This document shows, in pieces, positions 33,290 through 44,075 of a stretch of 64,000 nucleotides of DNA. Position 1 is the stretch's first letter, and every line of letters begins with the position of its first letter. Source of the stretch: Prostheceraeus crozeri (lineage: Eukaryota; Platyhelminthes; Polycladida; Euryleptidae); the NCBI GenBank assembly GCA_907163375.1, contig CAJQUW010008597.1, positions 42,315 through 106,314 of the forward strand, given 5' to 3'. The translations under genes and the position numbers were made by a program. The notes beneath the pieces were generated by a model. It worked only from the letters and a program-made list of their open reading frames with translations. It ran no database searches and was not told where the DNA came from.

Positions 33290-34255
33290 CTAATAAGAGA
33301 TAGAAATATATTGACATCGCTAACCACTCATTACTCATCAATTTTTAACTTTTCAAATTGTTTTTTGTTCGTTTTTGATTGCATCATCGGTAGATTTTCT
33401 TTTGATTTTAATCATGTCTTTTACTTGTAGCCTATAGCAATGAATAGGGCATGGGACATATTGCTGTAATGATTGTAGTAGCAAGTAAAATCATTACTGA
33501 TCAGTCATCACTTAATCCATGACTGCTTTTAGCAAATGAAATAGATTATCAAACATTTTCCAGAAAGAGTCCACAATTCTCCAAAAAAGCACTATTGAAT
33601 CGATTTTTGCAAAGCATGTATAAAATGTACAAAATCCGCGCCAATAGCCATTGATTCTACGTGTCGTAGGTCAACAATGCTACGTGTCGTAGGTCAACAA
33701 TTTCAATCACTAGCAGTTGATATTGCAGCTGTTATTGACAGTTGCTTATTCTTGCGGGAGTTTTGTAATTCTGTAGTCACTTCTTGACTGGGTCCAGAAT
33801 CTTCTTTCAATAGATTCCCTGTATGAATGAGAGCATTAGAGTACTGGATAATTGTTTACAACTTGTTTCACGGTTTTATCCAAATGAGCACAAACAACCG
33901 TCATTAATCAAAAATCTATCAAAGACACTGGCCTCCAGTCTAGTACACGGTATGGGAGTTGAACGTCCCTTAGATATATTACATTAATTATAGATGTCCC
34001 TGGTACAGGACAGATGGTTAGCTCGTGCATTTAAGCATGGATATCTATATGCTTCGTGAGCTTTGCGTGCTCAAACTTAGGATCCGTTCTCGCAAATTCC
34101 TGGTGTGTCATTGGTCGTCGTCAGAAAGCGCGCTCTTCTACATCATCGAAACTTCTTGTGTGCTTCATTTTCTCCAATCGGCACAATGACAAGTTTATTT
34201 ACAATGAGCCACACTAACTTGTTCCAGATTGATGATGCTTGCAATCAATGATAGA
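33290..34255. other. stretch without recognised genes; inverted-repeat arm and a 21-bp tandem copy
   Basis: It holds the second arm (33898-34011) of the inverted repeat seen at 30052-30165. A 21-bp unit TACGTGTCGTAGGTCAACAAT occurs twice (33658-33678 and 33681-33701) and contains the palindrome CTACG-TGT-CGTAG. No gene seen. Confidence 0.45.
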
Positions 34256-34499
34256 GATGAATTTATGAAATTTTCAGATGACTCGTCAGTTGATTCATTG
34301 ATTCGCATGAAGGATTTTTGGAAGCTGGATACTATAGGGATTGAAGAGAGTGGGAATGCGCCTGAAGATGATTGTTCTCTGGAAAGTTAAAACAGTTCGC
34401 TTGAATTTGAGGATGGTCGATATCAAATGAGATGGCCATGGAGATATTCATATGAAGAGATTCCACAAAATTTTGAGTTAGACAGAGATAGACTGATGA

Positions 34500-35970
34500 C
34501 AGTGAGAAGCCGTAAGCTTTTGATAGGTTTAGTAGCAGCAAACATGTTTCAGTAGGCAAGCTACCATCATCAGTGACAACGGTCAATAAACAAGGATGCA
34601 ATATACATTATACAGTGCGAATGAGACAAGAAAAATCGATATAGGAAAAGCAGCTGTGATTGGCTGCGGTTATTCATTAGCTATTCATTAGTTATTCATT
34701 AGCTATTGCGGTGATTCATCAACTTTTCACTAATATTCCAGTTAATGACACTATCGACCATATAATTAGCATAGTCAATTTTGATAGATTTCCTATTAAT
34801 GATAATACTTTGCGTACTCTCTTGCAACTCGCTTGCACTAATGTGCCGTTCCTGTTCAACAGTAGAAACTACCTTCAAAAAGAAGGAATGAGTATGGGAT
34901 CCTCCCTTGCACCTCTTATGGCTGAATTCTCTTTAAATATTATAGAAAGTAAAATGCAAATGCCGGACTCTTACATTAGGTACGTCGACGATATTTTAGC
35001 AGTCTTTCGGTCTCGAACTGAAGCCCTCACTTTTTTAGACCAGCTCAATGCTGTTAATTCATCTCTTCAATTTACGATAGAAGAACCATATAAATGACTC
35101 CATCAATTTTCTAGATATGAATATTTTCATAAAAAATGGCAAATTTGAATCCAATTGGATAACAAAAGAAACCAATACTTTATTGTATACTCATAGCAAC
35201 TCCTACAGTCCTGACTCTTATAAGAACAACGCGATTAAAGCATTGTACAATAGATCTAAAAAACTAAGCAGTCTCCCTGCCGACCGCGATTATAACAAAA
35301 ACAAAGTCAGGAATATTTTTATTCAAAGCGGATATCATCCGGATAGAATAAATAAAGTCTTTGAGCGTTGTGATAATCCTAAGACTAAAAAAGAATCTAG
35401 CGAAAAAACTGAAATATTTTGGAAGCTCCCCTATGTTTCAACTCTTCTTTCTCGAATAAAACGTAATATTTGCCACATAAATAGTGCTTTAGAAAATAGT
35501 ATTTTAAGAATTGCCTTGAACACATACAAAACACAAAACATGATAAGCAATAAAGATAAAATTCCTTTCAATGAGTTATCTTACGTAGTGTATAAGTATA
35601 CCTGTGAGCATTGCAGTCAATGCTACGTCGGTGAAACCCGTCGCCATATTTTCACTAGGATAAACGAACACGTGAAAGGTCGACCAGCATCCGAAATATC
35701 TTTTCATGTTCACATCCCAAATAAAGATAATTTTAAAATTCTCATTCGCACTCCAAACACGAAAATTGCTGAATCATTGTACATAAAGTCATTCCTTCAT
35801 TCACAGTACCTAATGAATAACCGCAGCCAATCACAGCTGCTTTTCCTATATCGATTTTTCTTGTCTCATTCGCACTGTATAATGTATATTGCATCCTTGT
35901 TTATTGACCGTTGTCACTGATGATGGTAGCTTGCCTACTGAAACATGTTTGCTGCTAATAAACCTATCAA
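34500..35970 (+). mobile_element. Penelope-like element PLE-2, 5'-truncated, in BEL/Pao
   Basis: It is bounded by an exact 11-bp duplication TAGACTGATGA (34489-34499 and 35971-35981) within the BEL/Pao sequence. The ends are long inverted repeats of about 155 bp (34520-34681 and 35808-35970), a known arrangement in this class. Between them are the C-terminal half of a Penelope-type RT and a GIY-YIG endonuclease. The RT N-terminal half is absent. Confidence 0.8.
34711..35920 (+). pseudogene. PLE-2 RT C-terminus and GIY-YIG endonuclease
   Basis: The first frame (34711-35097) has LFTNIPVND, MGSSLAPLMAEFSLNIIE and YIRYVDDILAVF (the catalytic YVDD). The next frame (35117-35920) has a linker and then SYVVYKYTCEHCSQCYVGE...TRINEH, a complete-looking GIY-YIG core with paired cysteines. 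The two parts are in different frames, with one stop (TGA at 35095-35097, after EEPYK) and a frameshift where FLDMNIF-type sequence is expected. The end of the second frame runs into the inverted repeat, so its last ~40 residues are repeat-encoded. Confidence 0.75.
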
Positions 35971-38215
35971 TAGACTGATGAATCTGAAGAGGCGCTTACT
36001 TGCTGGTCCTAAGGAGAAGATAAGCAGTGATGTTGAAATCGGAGAAAAATGCACTATATTCCCAGCCACCATGTTAATGCAGGTGACAAAATGAGAATCG
36101 TTTATGATGACTCCAAAAACTTAAGGAAGGGAATAAAAGTGTCAATGGATTGCTGTATCGGCGGCCAGTGCAATTATAGAATCTTGCATCACTTTTGACT
36201 AGACTTCGCATGCATAGAGTCGAATTGATCGCAGATGTAAAGAAGAAATTTTTGCAGATAGGATTTCGACCACCTGAGATGCAGTTAGATTTTCATGTTT
36301 CAGGAATTTGAGAAGTGAACCTAATTCGAATGATTTTAAAATACATCGTCACAAATTCGTACCATTCAGCATCGTATCAAGTCCCTTTCCATTGGAGGCC
36401 ACTGTAGATCATCATTTAAAATCTGATGGTAACGAAATTTCAGCAGTACCCCTGAAAGACATTTGTGTTGATGATGTCGTAACGGGCGTTGATTCCACTG
36501 TGGAAGCTTTTTACTTTTCACAACGAATTTTCAGTCTTTGTGGAATGAATCGTCGAGATTGGAAATCTATCGGGTCTTCCTTCAGCAATCGTAGTTCTGA
36601 TTCTTCAGAGATTGTGAAAGCTTTGGGATTGAGCTAGGATTCGCACAAAGACGACTTATTTGCTAAGGCTCCAAGTAAAATTTCAGGTAGTACTCAGGAT
36701 ACAAAGAAGCTCTGTTTGAGTTAAATATATAAGGTCTCTGATCCATTGGGATTACTCCCATCACGATTTTGGGATAGCTATTTCTAAAACACATTTGGTC
36801 TGAAGATATTGGTTGGAATGATCCATTGTCTGAGGTCGAAATCGGAAAATTTGATGATATTTTGAAGGAATTGGAGTTGATGAACACTATACATCTCCGG
36901 CGGTTTGTCTGCACTTCCGATGATGAGATTGATCTTGCCTGTTTTCTGATGCATCATAAAACGCCTATGCTACTGCGATTTATGCCAAAACAAAAATAGA
37001 AGGGCCCTGCTCTTGTACGCACATCTTTTTCAAATGTAGAGTGACTGCAAAGACAGCTCTAACTATTCCGCGACTGAAATTGCCAGCGGTATTGATTAGA
37101 GTGCGATGTTTATCTTTCATACAATCTTCCATGCGAGTCAGGGTTAGAAAATGTCATCTCTGGACACATTTTGAATGTGTTCTACTGTGAATCGCATCCC
37201 CAAAGATACGACCCATGTTCATAGAAAGACGCTAGAGTGAAATAAGAAAAGCTGCATGCGATTTTAGTCATGTGAGATCTCATGAAAATCCAGCTGATTT
37301 AGCAACCAGAAAATTGTGATAATCTTGAGTTGAAGGGTAATTTTCTTTGGTGGAGAGGGCCAGACTTGCTGTCTGAAGAATGGCTAAAGTCTGCTAAAAT
37401 ATCTGAAAACGATGAATTTGAACTGGATGAAGTAGTTGAAAGCGATAATAGCAATGTGTCGAAAGATAACAATGCTGAAAGTTCAGTTGCTGTCTGAGGA
37501 AGTGAGCTCACAGTATGCCATTGATATTCAGAGATTATCTAACTTGTGGAAGTTATTCAGAGCTACAGCATGGGTAAATAGATTTATCAGCAACTCGTCT
37601 AAATCAAATGATCGTCGCAACTTTGATGCCAATATATGCGCTTGTGAAGTTGGTGAAGCACGAATATGCTTCGGCGGACGTATTGAATTCCTCAGGGTAG
37701 AGCTGCTGTCAAAAGCTGTCTCAGATGCTGCTTGACATGCACTCGAAATAAGGGGCCTTGTTATCAACTGCATCCTTTTAGCACTTGGAGGAATGAGAAA
37801 GCTTCTTCATCTCTGCCATTTTCTTATGTGGGTCTGGATTACTGTGGACCACAAATCGTCAAAGACTGCACAGACCGTTCAACTGTGAAAGTGTGGATAT
37901 ATCTGTTCATTTGTATTACGTGCCGTGCTGTTCATTTAGAAGTAGCTTCAGACTTGTCAGCTTCGTCTTTCAGCATAGCTTCATCTCATCATGTTTCTCG
38001 CACAGTGGTTCCAAAAGAAATAGTGTTAGATAATGCGACGAATTTCAGGAAGTCTAAAAAATATTGGAAAAGACTTTATGTGATTTTTCTGTTGATTCAG
38101 ATGTGAATTCACATCATTCTAAGGAAGGTTTGAAATGAGCTTTCATAGTACAATTTGCTCCTTGGATGGGTGGATGCTATGAACGTCTGGTTGGATTAGC
38201 ACATCTGTGTACCTT

Positions 38216-39414
38216 AAATTTCAAAAATCGTACAATCCTTCCGGGAGATTCGTACAAAAAAACCCCTTAAAAATCGTATAATTCAAAATTGTCTGTAAAT
38301 TCAAAAAAAAACTGTACATTCCCTACTCAATTCCCTGCAATTCCCTAATCCTAATGCTTTCTTGTACTAAAAAGAAACACAATAATCTAAAAAGTCCATA
38401 ATGCAATCAAAACAAAACGTAACAATAGAAAAATAAAATAAGAAGCGTATTGCTTGGGTGTCGGATAAGAGATATGGTTTTCTGAAACCAACTAGGTGAT
38501 TAATTACATAAAACGAAATACATGTACATCAAAAACAAAAATGGTAAAATTGTAATGCCGCTGCGTTCCTGCACTTCCTTCGTATAACACGATTTCAGTC
38601 GCTTAATTTCTTTATCGCTGTATTTTTCCCCCGGATTGAAGGGTTCAGGTCGTCCCTTCAGGACCAGCAATCAATTAAGCGTGCAAGCGGATAATGAGTC
38701 CCGTTGCGGTGTCTTGTTGTCCTCTTGTTGTTTTGCCTTTGGTTTATGTAACTAGTGATGTAAGGTCGGATTATTCGTTGTCTCCTTCTGACTTCATTCT
38801 TCAGAATTCTAATAGTGGGCTTCTTGTTGTTGATGATCATGATGATCCTGACTGCTGTCGATTTCAAAGTAAGGCATCCTTTTCGATGCAGAAAATCGGA
38901 AGCAAGGTCAGAGCTTCAGAAGAAGCTGGCTGTAAATTCTGTTAGAAATCGTACTCATTCACAGGATCAGCATCGACATCAAACCGTCACTTGAAATCAA
39001 CGCATCAGACGCCAAAAATGTCTGAAACAGTGAGAACAACAAATCGGGATGCAAGCGGACGGACTGTTTCTGAAACATCTACAACGCCATCATCATCAGG
39101 TCGCAAAAATTATTCGAACCAGAATAGGCCAAATTTTATTTGAGACATAGGCCAACATCAATTTAGGTAGACTAATTTATAGTATAGTTCGTGTAGTAGG
39201 CCTGACATTGGCCAATAACACTGTATAATATATTAAATACTCTTGTTGGCCTAAATTCTAAATCAAGTCGTAGCTCTTCATAGAATGACGTGCATATCTT
39301 ACCTCTTCATCCAACTCCAGATATGTTTCACCACCCGTCAGCCCATGTGCATCGTGGCTTATAATAGGTCATACACAGTGGTTGGGCCGGAGATTTTTCC
39401 ATTTTTTTCGCAGC
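38216..39414. other. stretch with a possible BED-finger fragment, otherwise featureless
   Basis: AT-rich DNA. Near 38900-39030 the + strand reads EEAGCKFC, then after a stop KSYSFTGSASTSNRHLKSTHQ, which fits half of a BED-type zinc finger from a hAT transposase. No TIRs found. The left flank of Polinton C (TCTACG, 39415-39420) closes this stretch. Confidence 0.35.
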
Positions 39415-39420
39415 TCTACG

Positions 39421-40120
39421 AGTAATGGGCAAAAGACCGTTCCAGGCCACCATAAAATTCAAAAAAATGGCATCTTTAAAAACGACATAAATTCATGAAT
39501 TTAGACCCTTTTTCAGGTTTTTAAGACCTAAATTCATGAATTTAGACCGTTCCAGGCCACCATAAAATTAAAAAAAATGGCATCTTTAAAAACGACATAA
39601 ATTCATGAATTTGAACCCTTTTTCAGGTTTTTAAGACCTAAATTCATGAATTTAGACCGTTCCAGGCCACCATAAAATTCAAAAAATGGCATCTTTAAAA
39701 ACGACATAAATTCATGAATTTGAACCCTTTTTCAGGTTTTTAAGACCTAAATACATGAATTTAGTCCATTCAAAAAGTACCATTTTTTCAAAAATGGTAC
39801 TTTTTAAAAACGACATAAATTCATGAATTTGAACCCTTTTTCAGGTTACGAAGGCCGAAGGGCGAAAATTTAAGCGTTTTTTAAAAATACCAAATTTTTC
39901 AAATTTTTCAAAATCTCAAAATTTGAGAATTACAATTTTCTCGCTTAAATCATGACCGTTCCAGGACACCGAAAAAATCATAAAAGTTAAGAATCTCAAA
40001 ATTTGAGAATTACAATTTTCACCGCTTAAATCATGACCGTTCCAGGACACCGAAAATTAGTATTTTTAAAAACGTCTTTTAAATCCATTTTTCAGGTTTT
40101 TAAAATATATCATGTGACTA
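39421..40120 (+). repeat. left terminal inverted repeat of Polinton C, expanded by tandem units
   Basis: It shares its sequence with the right end but is longer because a roughly 110-bp unit beginning GACCGTTCCAGGCCACC is present three times (near 39435, 39544 and 39654). A long near-perfect palindrome (AAAAAGTACCATTTTT and its complement) lies at 39772-39805. A second repeated motif near the inner end is GACCGTTCCAGGACACCG (about 39955 and 40034). Confidence 0.9.
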
Positions 40121-41263
40121 AAAATATTTGAAGGAATTGACATATTCTTAACAATAAGTTTAGGTACTTTTACAATTGTCATTCAATTGTAGAGAACATC
40201 TGCTTCTCGCATTTATGAATAAAATGCATTTCAGTGTAAGGTGCTGTGTCCTCCAACTCAAACATTTGAAAGGAAACAAAGTATGAAAGAACAAACAGCT
40301 GCTACACCCACTTAGACATTTGTAAGACGTGAAATATATAACCAGCAAATCCTACTCCGGCTGCAATGCTGTGAAATAATACACAACAACAATAATCGAT
40401 ATGGCTATTTCAAACAATTGTGCTGAAGACTTATTTAATTTAACAGTGTTTCTTGTCAGTGAAGGTTGTGTCAAAACGCTCTCGTCATATATTTCTCAAA
40501 ATGAGACAAGATCAATTTGAAGATAGAAGAAAACAATCGTTGCCAGGGAGGATGAAAAAATTACGGGAGGAATTCAAGAGCAATATATTTTGAGAGGTAT
40601 GAATTTACAGATACTTTGAGTGATTTCATAGAGCCAAATGGTGGAGAGAATAATACAATTGTAAACTTACACAAATTCTTGTTGCATGAAAAAAGAAACA
40701 ATTCACTCAGTGTTATGTGTAAAATTTTTATCGGTAAGCACTATCTGCTCTCTGGTTGTGATAATGACAAGTCTTATTTTTATAGTCTCTTGAAGCAAAA
40801 TCATATCAATTATTCACGCACCGAAGTTTCATTTGTTATGAAATTAGGTAAATTAGCAGACAAATTTCCTACGCTTTGTTGGGTGTCTGTTTCTCTTGTA
40901 CTTTAAAAGTCACGACCTAATGTTAACGGAAGATTGACTTCATTGTGTAAAGCAATTATGTGACATTCCAAATGATTCCATTCTTCTCCCAAACAATGGT
41001 GCGTCATTTAGCGTCAATACAGCGCTGACATATTCAATGGAATTTGGATGTTAAACTCCGCTATTGTTATTGCGATACGGCCGCACGACACTTTATTTTC
41101 GTTTAGACCTATGCCATTCCATTATATTCTCTTGAATAATGGTGCGCCATTCAGCTAAAATACTGCGCCATTCAACTAATCAAATGACGCGCTGTGAAGA
41201 AAATTTATCATTCTTGAAACCCCTCTGTTTTATATGCAATGTAAATACAATAGAGTGTTTCAA

Positions 41264-41613
41264 CCAATGAAACCTTGTCCACTCGTGGACAGAAATCCTA
41301 TTGTTTAGAAAACTTGTATCTTATATGCAATGCTATTTTCTGTTTTATATGCAATGCTATTTTCTGTTTTATATGCAATGCTATTTTCTGTTTTATATGC
41401 AATGCTATTTTCTGTTTTATATGCAATGCTATTTTCTGTTTTATATGCAATGCTATTTCCTGTTTTATATGCAATGCTATTTTCTGTTTTATATGCAATG
41501 TTATTTCCTGTTTTATATGCAATGCTATTTCCTGTTTTCAATCATTTTCATTATGTTGTTATATGACGTCATTTTTCTCTCATCCAATGAAACCTTGTCC
41601 ACACGTGGACAAA
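41264..41613. repeat. 30-bp direct repeats with a hairpin, flanking the 24-bp array
   Basis: CCAATGAAACCTTGTCCAC followed by TCGTGGACAGA at 41264-41293 recurs with two or three differences at 41584-41613. Each contains a GTCCAC..GTGGAC palindrome. The two copies bracket the tandem array symmetrically. Confidence 0.7.
41317..41538. repeat. 24-bp tandem array, about nine copies
   Basis: The unit is TGTTTTATATGCAATGCTAT followed by TTTC, 24 bp, repeated head to tail with only single-base variants. Because 24 is divisible by three, the array is open in several frames on both strands, and the resulting 60-140-residue frames are by-products. An isolated partial copy lies upstream at 41226-41241. 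Confidence 0.9.
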
Positions 41614-41769
41614 TTTACATGTATTTCAATGTATCCAAATTGAATGTATGCAAAGTGGATGTAACCAAATTGAAATATCCATGTGTTGTTTTTAATTTCT
41701 CATTTACGGGAATATAATAGAAACATTGTATCTTCTATAAAAATGAGAAACATCAGGGACTTCCAAAAA

Positions 41770-41890
41770 AATATACAGCAAACAAAACCACGTCAAATTT
41801 CGATTTAAATGAGATTGCTGAGCAATTGGGAATAAAGAATTTTCACATATTGATGAGTAATGAATTACTATTGATAAAAGAAGTGCGAAA
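41770..41890 (+). repeat. partial duplicate of the protease gene start
   Basis: The segment resembles 42205-42300 (the first part of the protease gene) closely: TTTCGATTTAAAT, CAATTGGGAATAAAGAATTT and CACATATTGATGAG are shared. It is a partial duplication upstream of the intact gene. Confidence 0.75.
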
Positions 41891-41965
41891 CACTAACTCT
41901 ACTAATACAATGCAACAATGTAACGTTTAAATTTAGATTAAATGAAATCATTTCAAAATTGAATA

Positions 41966-42129
41966 AGTAGTAAAGAAAGACATCATTAGAGACCAGTTTT
42001 AAATCAATACCCCCCCCCCCCAAGTAGTAAGGAAAGTCATCATTATAAAAATGTTTTAAATCAATACCCCCTTCTAACTAAGTAGTAAGGAAAGACATCA
42101 TTAGAGAACAGTTTTAAATCAATACCCCA
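41966..42129. repeat. three tandem ~62-bp units
   Basis: Units of AAGTAGTAAGGAAAG-CATCATTA..., TTTTAAATCAATACCCCC occur three times between the protease fragment and the protease gene. A poly-C tract ends the first unit. Confidence 0.75.
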
Positions 42130-42174
42130 CCTTCTGACTTCTAGGGGTCCCTTAAGAAATTTTTTTATTATAAA

Positions 42175-42633
42175 ATGAGCAACATAAATGAGTTTTTGAA
42201 ATTATATGGAACACAGACAACAACGAATTTCGATTTAAATAAGATTGCTAATCAATTGGGAATAAAGAATTTTCACATATTGATGAGGGATGAATTACAA
42301 TTCCTAAAAAATAGGCCAACAGGAACCTTCAGTTCCCGGAACAAACTTCCATCAATAACTGTAAATTTCATAACAAATCTTCATACGTCAGATGAAAAAG
42401 GTGTACATTGGTCAGCAGGCGTTAAAAATCATCAGCAGAACTATTATTTTGATTCATACGGTTTGCCCCCTACAAATGAAGTAAAAGAATTACTTGGAAC
42501 GGGAACATACAATACGTTTCAAATTCAAACACCAGGCACTACCTATTGTGGACAATTATGTTTATACGTTTTGTACAAATTACAAAAAGGAGTACCATTT
42601 CTAGATATTATGTTAGAGTTAAACAATCTATAA
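42175..42633 (+). CDS. PRO: adenain-like cysteine protease of Polinton C
   Basis: A 152-residue protease of the adenovirus maturation type (C5-like), which would process virion proteins. GVHWSAG supplies the catalytic His, YYFDSYGLPP the Asp region and TYCGQLCLYVLYKL the Gln/Cys region near the C-terminus. The length is right for Polinton proteases. The ATG is preceded by TTTTTTTATTATAAA, matching the A-rich gene-start pattern of this element. It converges on the integrase gene with 11 bp between the two stops. The frame looks whole. Confidence 0.85.
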   Translation: MSNINEFLKLYGTQTTTNFDLNKIANQLGIKNFHILMRDELQFLKNRPTGTFSSRNKLPSITVNFITNLHTSDEKGVHWSAGVKNHQQNYYFDSYGLPPTNEVKELLGTGTYNTFQIQTPGTTYCGQLCLYVLYKLQKGVPFLDIMLELNNL

Positions 42634-42644
42634 CTCAAGCGAAG

Positions 42645-43994
42645 CTAAAGCTCTGTTTTCTGTAATTCATTTTGATAAAAACGGCCTCTGATATCCTCAT
42701 TATCTAAATCTTTAATTTCATAAGTAATCGGATAACTTTGATTTATTTTACAAACTTCAAATATTTCTTTAGTCCAATAGCCAACAAAGCCTTTTTCAAA
42801 TTTATTCCTATATTTAAATATTCTAACTCTATCTCCAATTTTAAATTTCGGCTTAAGTTTCTGCAAATTCGGATTACTCTCATTCAAATTATTATTCTCG
42901 AATATTTTCTTTCGTACTAGATCAGGGTCGTCAGAAGCATTCTTTGGGGTTTCTTCAATACCAGAATGAACTTTAGTATTGTACTCTTCCACAATTCCTG
43001 GTAATATCTTCAACCATTTCTGATTTCTTTGCTCAGTAAATTTCTTGAATAATTTATTTTTTAACGTCCGATTGAATCTTTCTATCACTACGGCCTTCCC
43101 TGCATTTTCAGTTGAATAAACAGTTTCAAATAGTGGCTGAACGTTTCGGTTATAAAATTCCGACCCTTTATCAACAAACAATTTCCTTGGCTTTCTCTTA
43201 CTTTCTTTAAAGATTATTTCAAACGCATATTTAACTGATAGACCACTTTTATTTTTTAAAGGTTTTACCCAAGCGTATCGTCTATATAAATCTATAACGG
43301 TCAATGCGTATTTATAATCTTTTTCATTCGGCATATGGATAAGATCAGCACTCCAAATATCATCTTTATTAAATACTTTTACTTTCAATAAATATTTAGG
43401 GCTTCTATATTCCTTGTGGATTTCAGACGCATAGCGGCTTGGGTCATTCGACATTTCGGACGCGTAGGTTCGAGCGTTGCTCTCAGAGTTATTAGTTCGA
43501 GCGTTGCTCTCAGACAGCTTTGCTGTCGTTTCATTTAAACCCTGACCGAATAATATTTTAGCTTGTAAAGCTTTCTTAACAAACATTCTTTCAATTTTTT
43601 CTCTAAATGTAGGATTATGAATACTATCTAATTCTTGAATCATCTTCTTATCAGCTGCATGTCGAGAACTTAGATCATGATTTCGATAAGCTAAATCATG
43701 TCTATAAGCGGCGGCATCTACTCTATTTATTGGTTCTTCACCTGGTTTCGGATTATTATTCTCATCTAGTCTTATATCTAATCGAGTTCCTGGACCGGTA
43801 TATGAATGACCAGGAAGATGTTTTTCTTTCGAATATTTACTCCAAATAAAGCCAGGAAAGTTTTCTAATGTTTTTTGTATGTCACCTCCAATATGCTGAC
43901 AATTTGAGTTTTTATTTTTGTTTAATAGATAATTCAATAAATCTAAATTAGAAATTTTTAATTTAGTTAAATTTTCGGAATTTGTAGAATTCAT
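42645..43994 (-). CDS. INT: phospholipase A2-like domain fused to DDE integrase, Polinton C
   Basis: A 449-residue frame that looks whole. Residues 60-125 form a parvovirus-VP1-type phospholipase A2-like domain: the calcium-loop pattern YTGPG (65-69) and the catalytic RHDLAY (H99, D100). Residues about 155-190 are a linker made largely of GC-rich hairpin repeats (SESNARTNNSESNARTYASE). Residues 205-340 are an integrase core with Asp217 (WSADLI), Asp275 (VDKGSEF) and Glu305 (VIERFNRTLK). An SH3-like end follows (KIGDRVRIFKYRNKFEKGF). PLA2 helps parvoviruses leave endosomes; a similar role here is inference. The fusion to integrase is unexpected. Confidence 0.85.
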   Translation of the reverse strand: MNSTNSENLTKLKISNLDLLNYLLNKNKNSNCQHIGGDIQKTLENFPGFIWSKYSKEKHLPGHSYTGPGTRLDIRLDENNNPKPGEEPINRVDAAAYRHDLAYRNHDLSSRHAADKKMIQELDSIHNPTFREKIERMFVKKALQAKILFGQGLNETTAKLSESNARTNNSESNARTYASEMSNDPSRYASEIHKEYRSPKYLLKVKVFNKDDIWSADLIHMPNEKDYKYALTVIDLYRRYAWVKPLKNKSGLSVKYAFEIIFKESKRKPRKLFVDKGSEFYNRNVQPLFETVYSTENAGKAVVIERFNRTLKNKLFKKFTEQRNQKWLKILPGIVEEYNTKVHSGIEETPKNASDDPDLVRKKIFENNNLNESNPNLQKLKPKFKIGDRVRIFKYRNKFEKGFVGYWTKEIFEVCKINQSYPITYEIKDLDNEDIRGRFYQNELQKTEL

Positions 43995-44075
43995 TTTAAA
44001 AGATAAAATAAAAGTTTTACCGAATAGAACTTTGTTCAGAGGCTTTAGCCGATCGGACCAAAGGTCCTGAGGTTA

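Larger units (their letters stand above)
34256..38215 (+). mobile_element. BEL/Pao LTR retrotransposon fossil
   Basis: An LTR-class element recognised from polyprotein pieces: a protease-to-RT spacer with LIRMKDFWKLDTIGIEE and DGRYQMRWPW, an RT/RNase H region, and an integrase region with FSYVGLDYCGP and CRAVHLEVASDLS near 37.8-37.95 kb, ending near APWMGGCYERLVGL. It is heavily decayed, with many breaks across the body, and old. No LTRs were identified, so the ends are approximate. A Penelope-like element (34500-35970) is inserted in it. Confidence 0.65.
40121..42170. other. gene-poor left arm of Polinton C
   Basis: It lies between the left TIR and the protease gene. It holds an unrecognised 96-residue + strand frame (40616-40906, ending KLGKLADKFPTLCWVSVSL), a 24-bp tandem array, two 30-bp direct repeats, a partial copy of the protease start region and a set of roughly 62-bp repeats, each listed separately. 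The stretch at 40920-41230 shows only repeated ATGGTGCGCCATT-like motifs. Confidence 0.5.

Noticed and set aside
33657-33692. Triplet-loop palindrome CTACG-TGT-CGTAG, twice, outside Polinton C
   Set aside because: The two copies are one tandem duplication. Isolated five-base stems with three-base loops are expected by chance at this window size, so it does not extend the Polinton C pattern, and it warns against counting weak stems.
34016-34090. tRNA-like GGTTAGCTCGTGCATTTAAG segment
   Set aside because: No B box follows at a suitable distance, so neither a tRNA nor a SINE head can be supported.
41317-41538. Possible CRISPR array
   Set aside because: The copies are contiguous with no unique spacers, and this is animal DNA.
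41275-41717. Several overlapping 70-140-residue open frames on both strands
   Set aside because: They are produced by the 24-bp tandem repeat, which has no stop in several frames. The translated repeats have no family resemblance.
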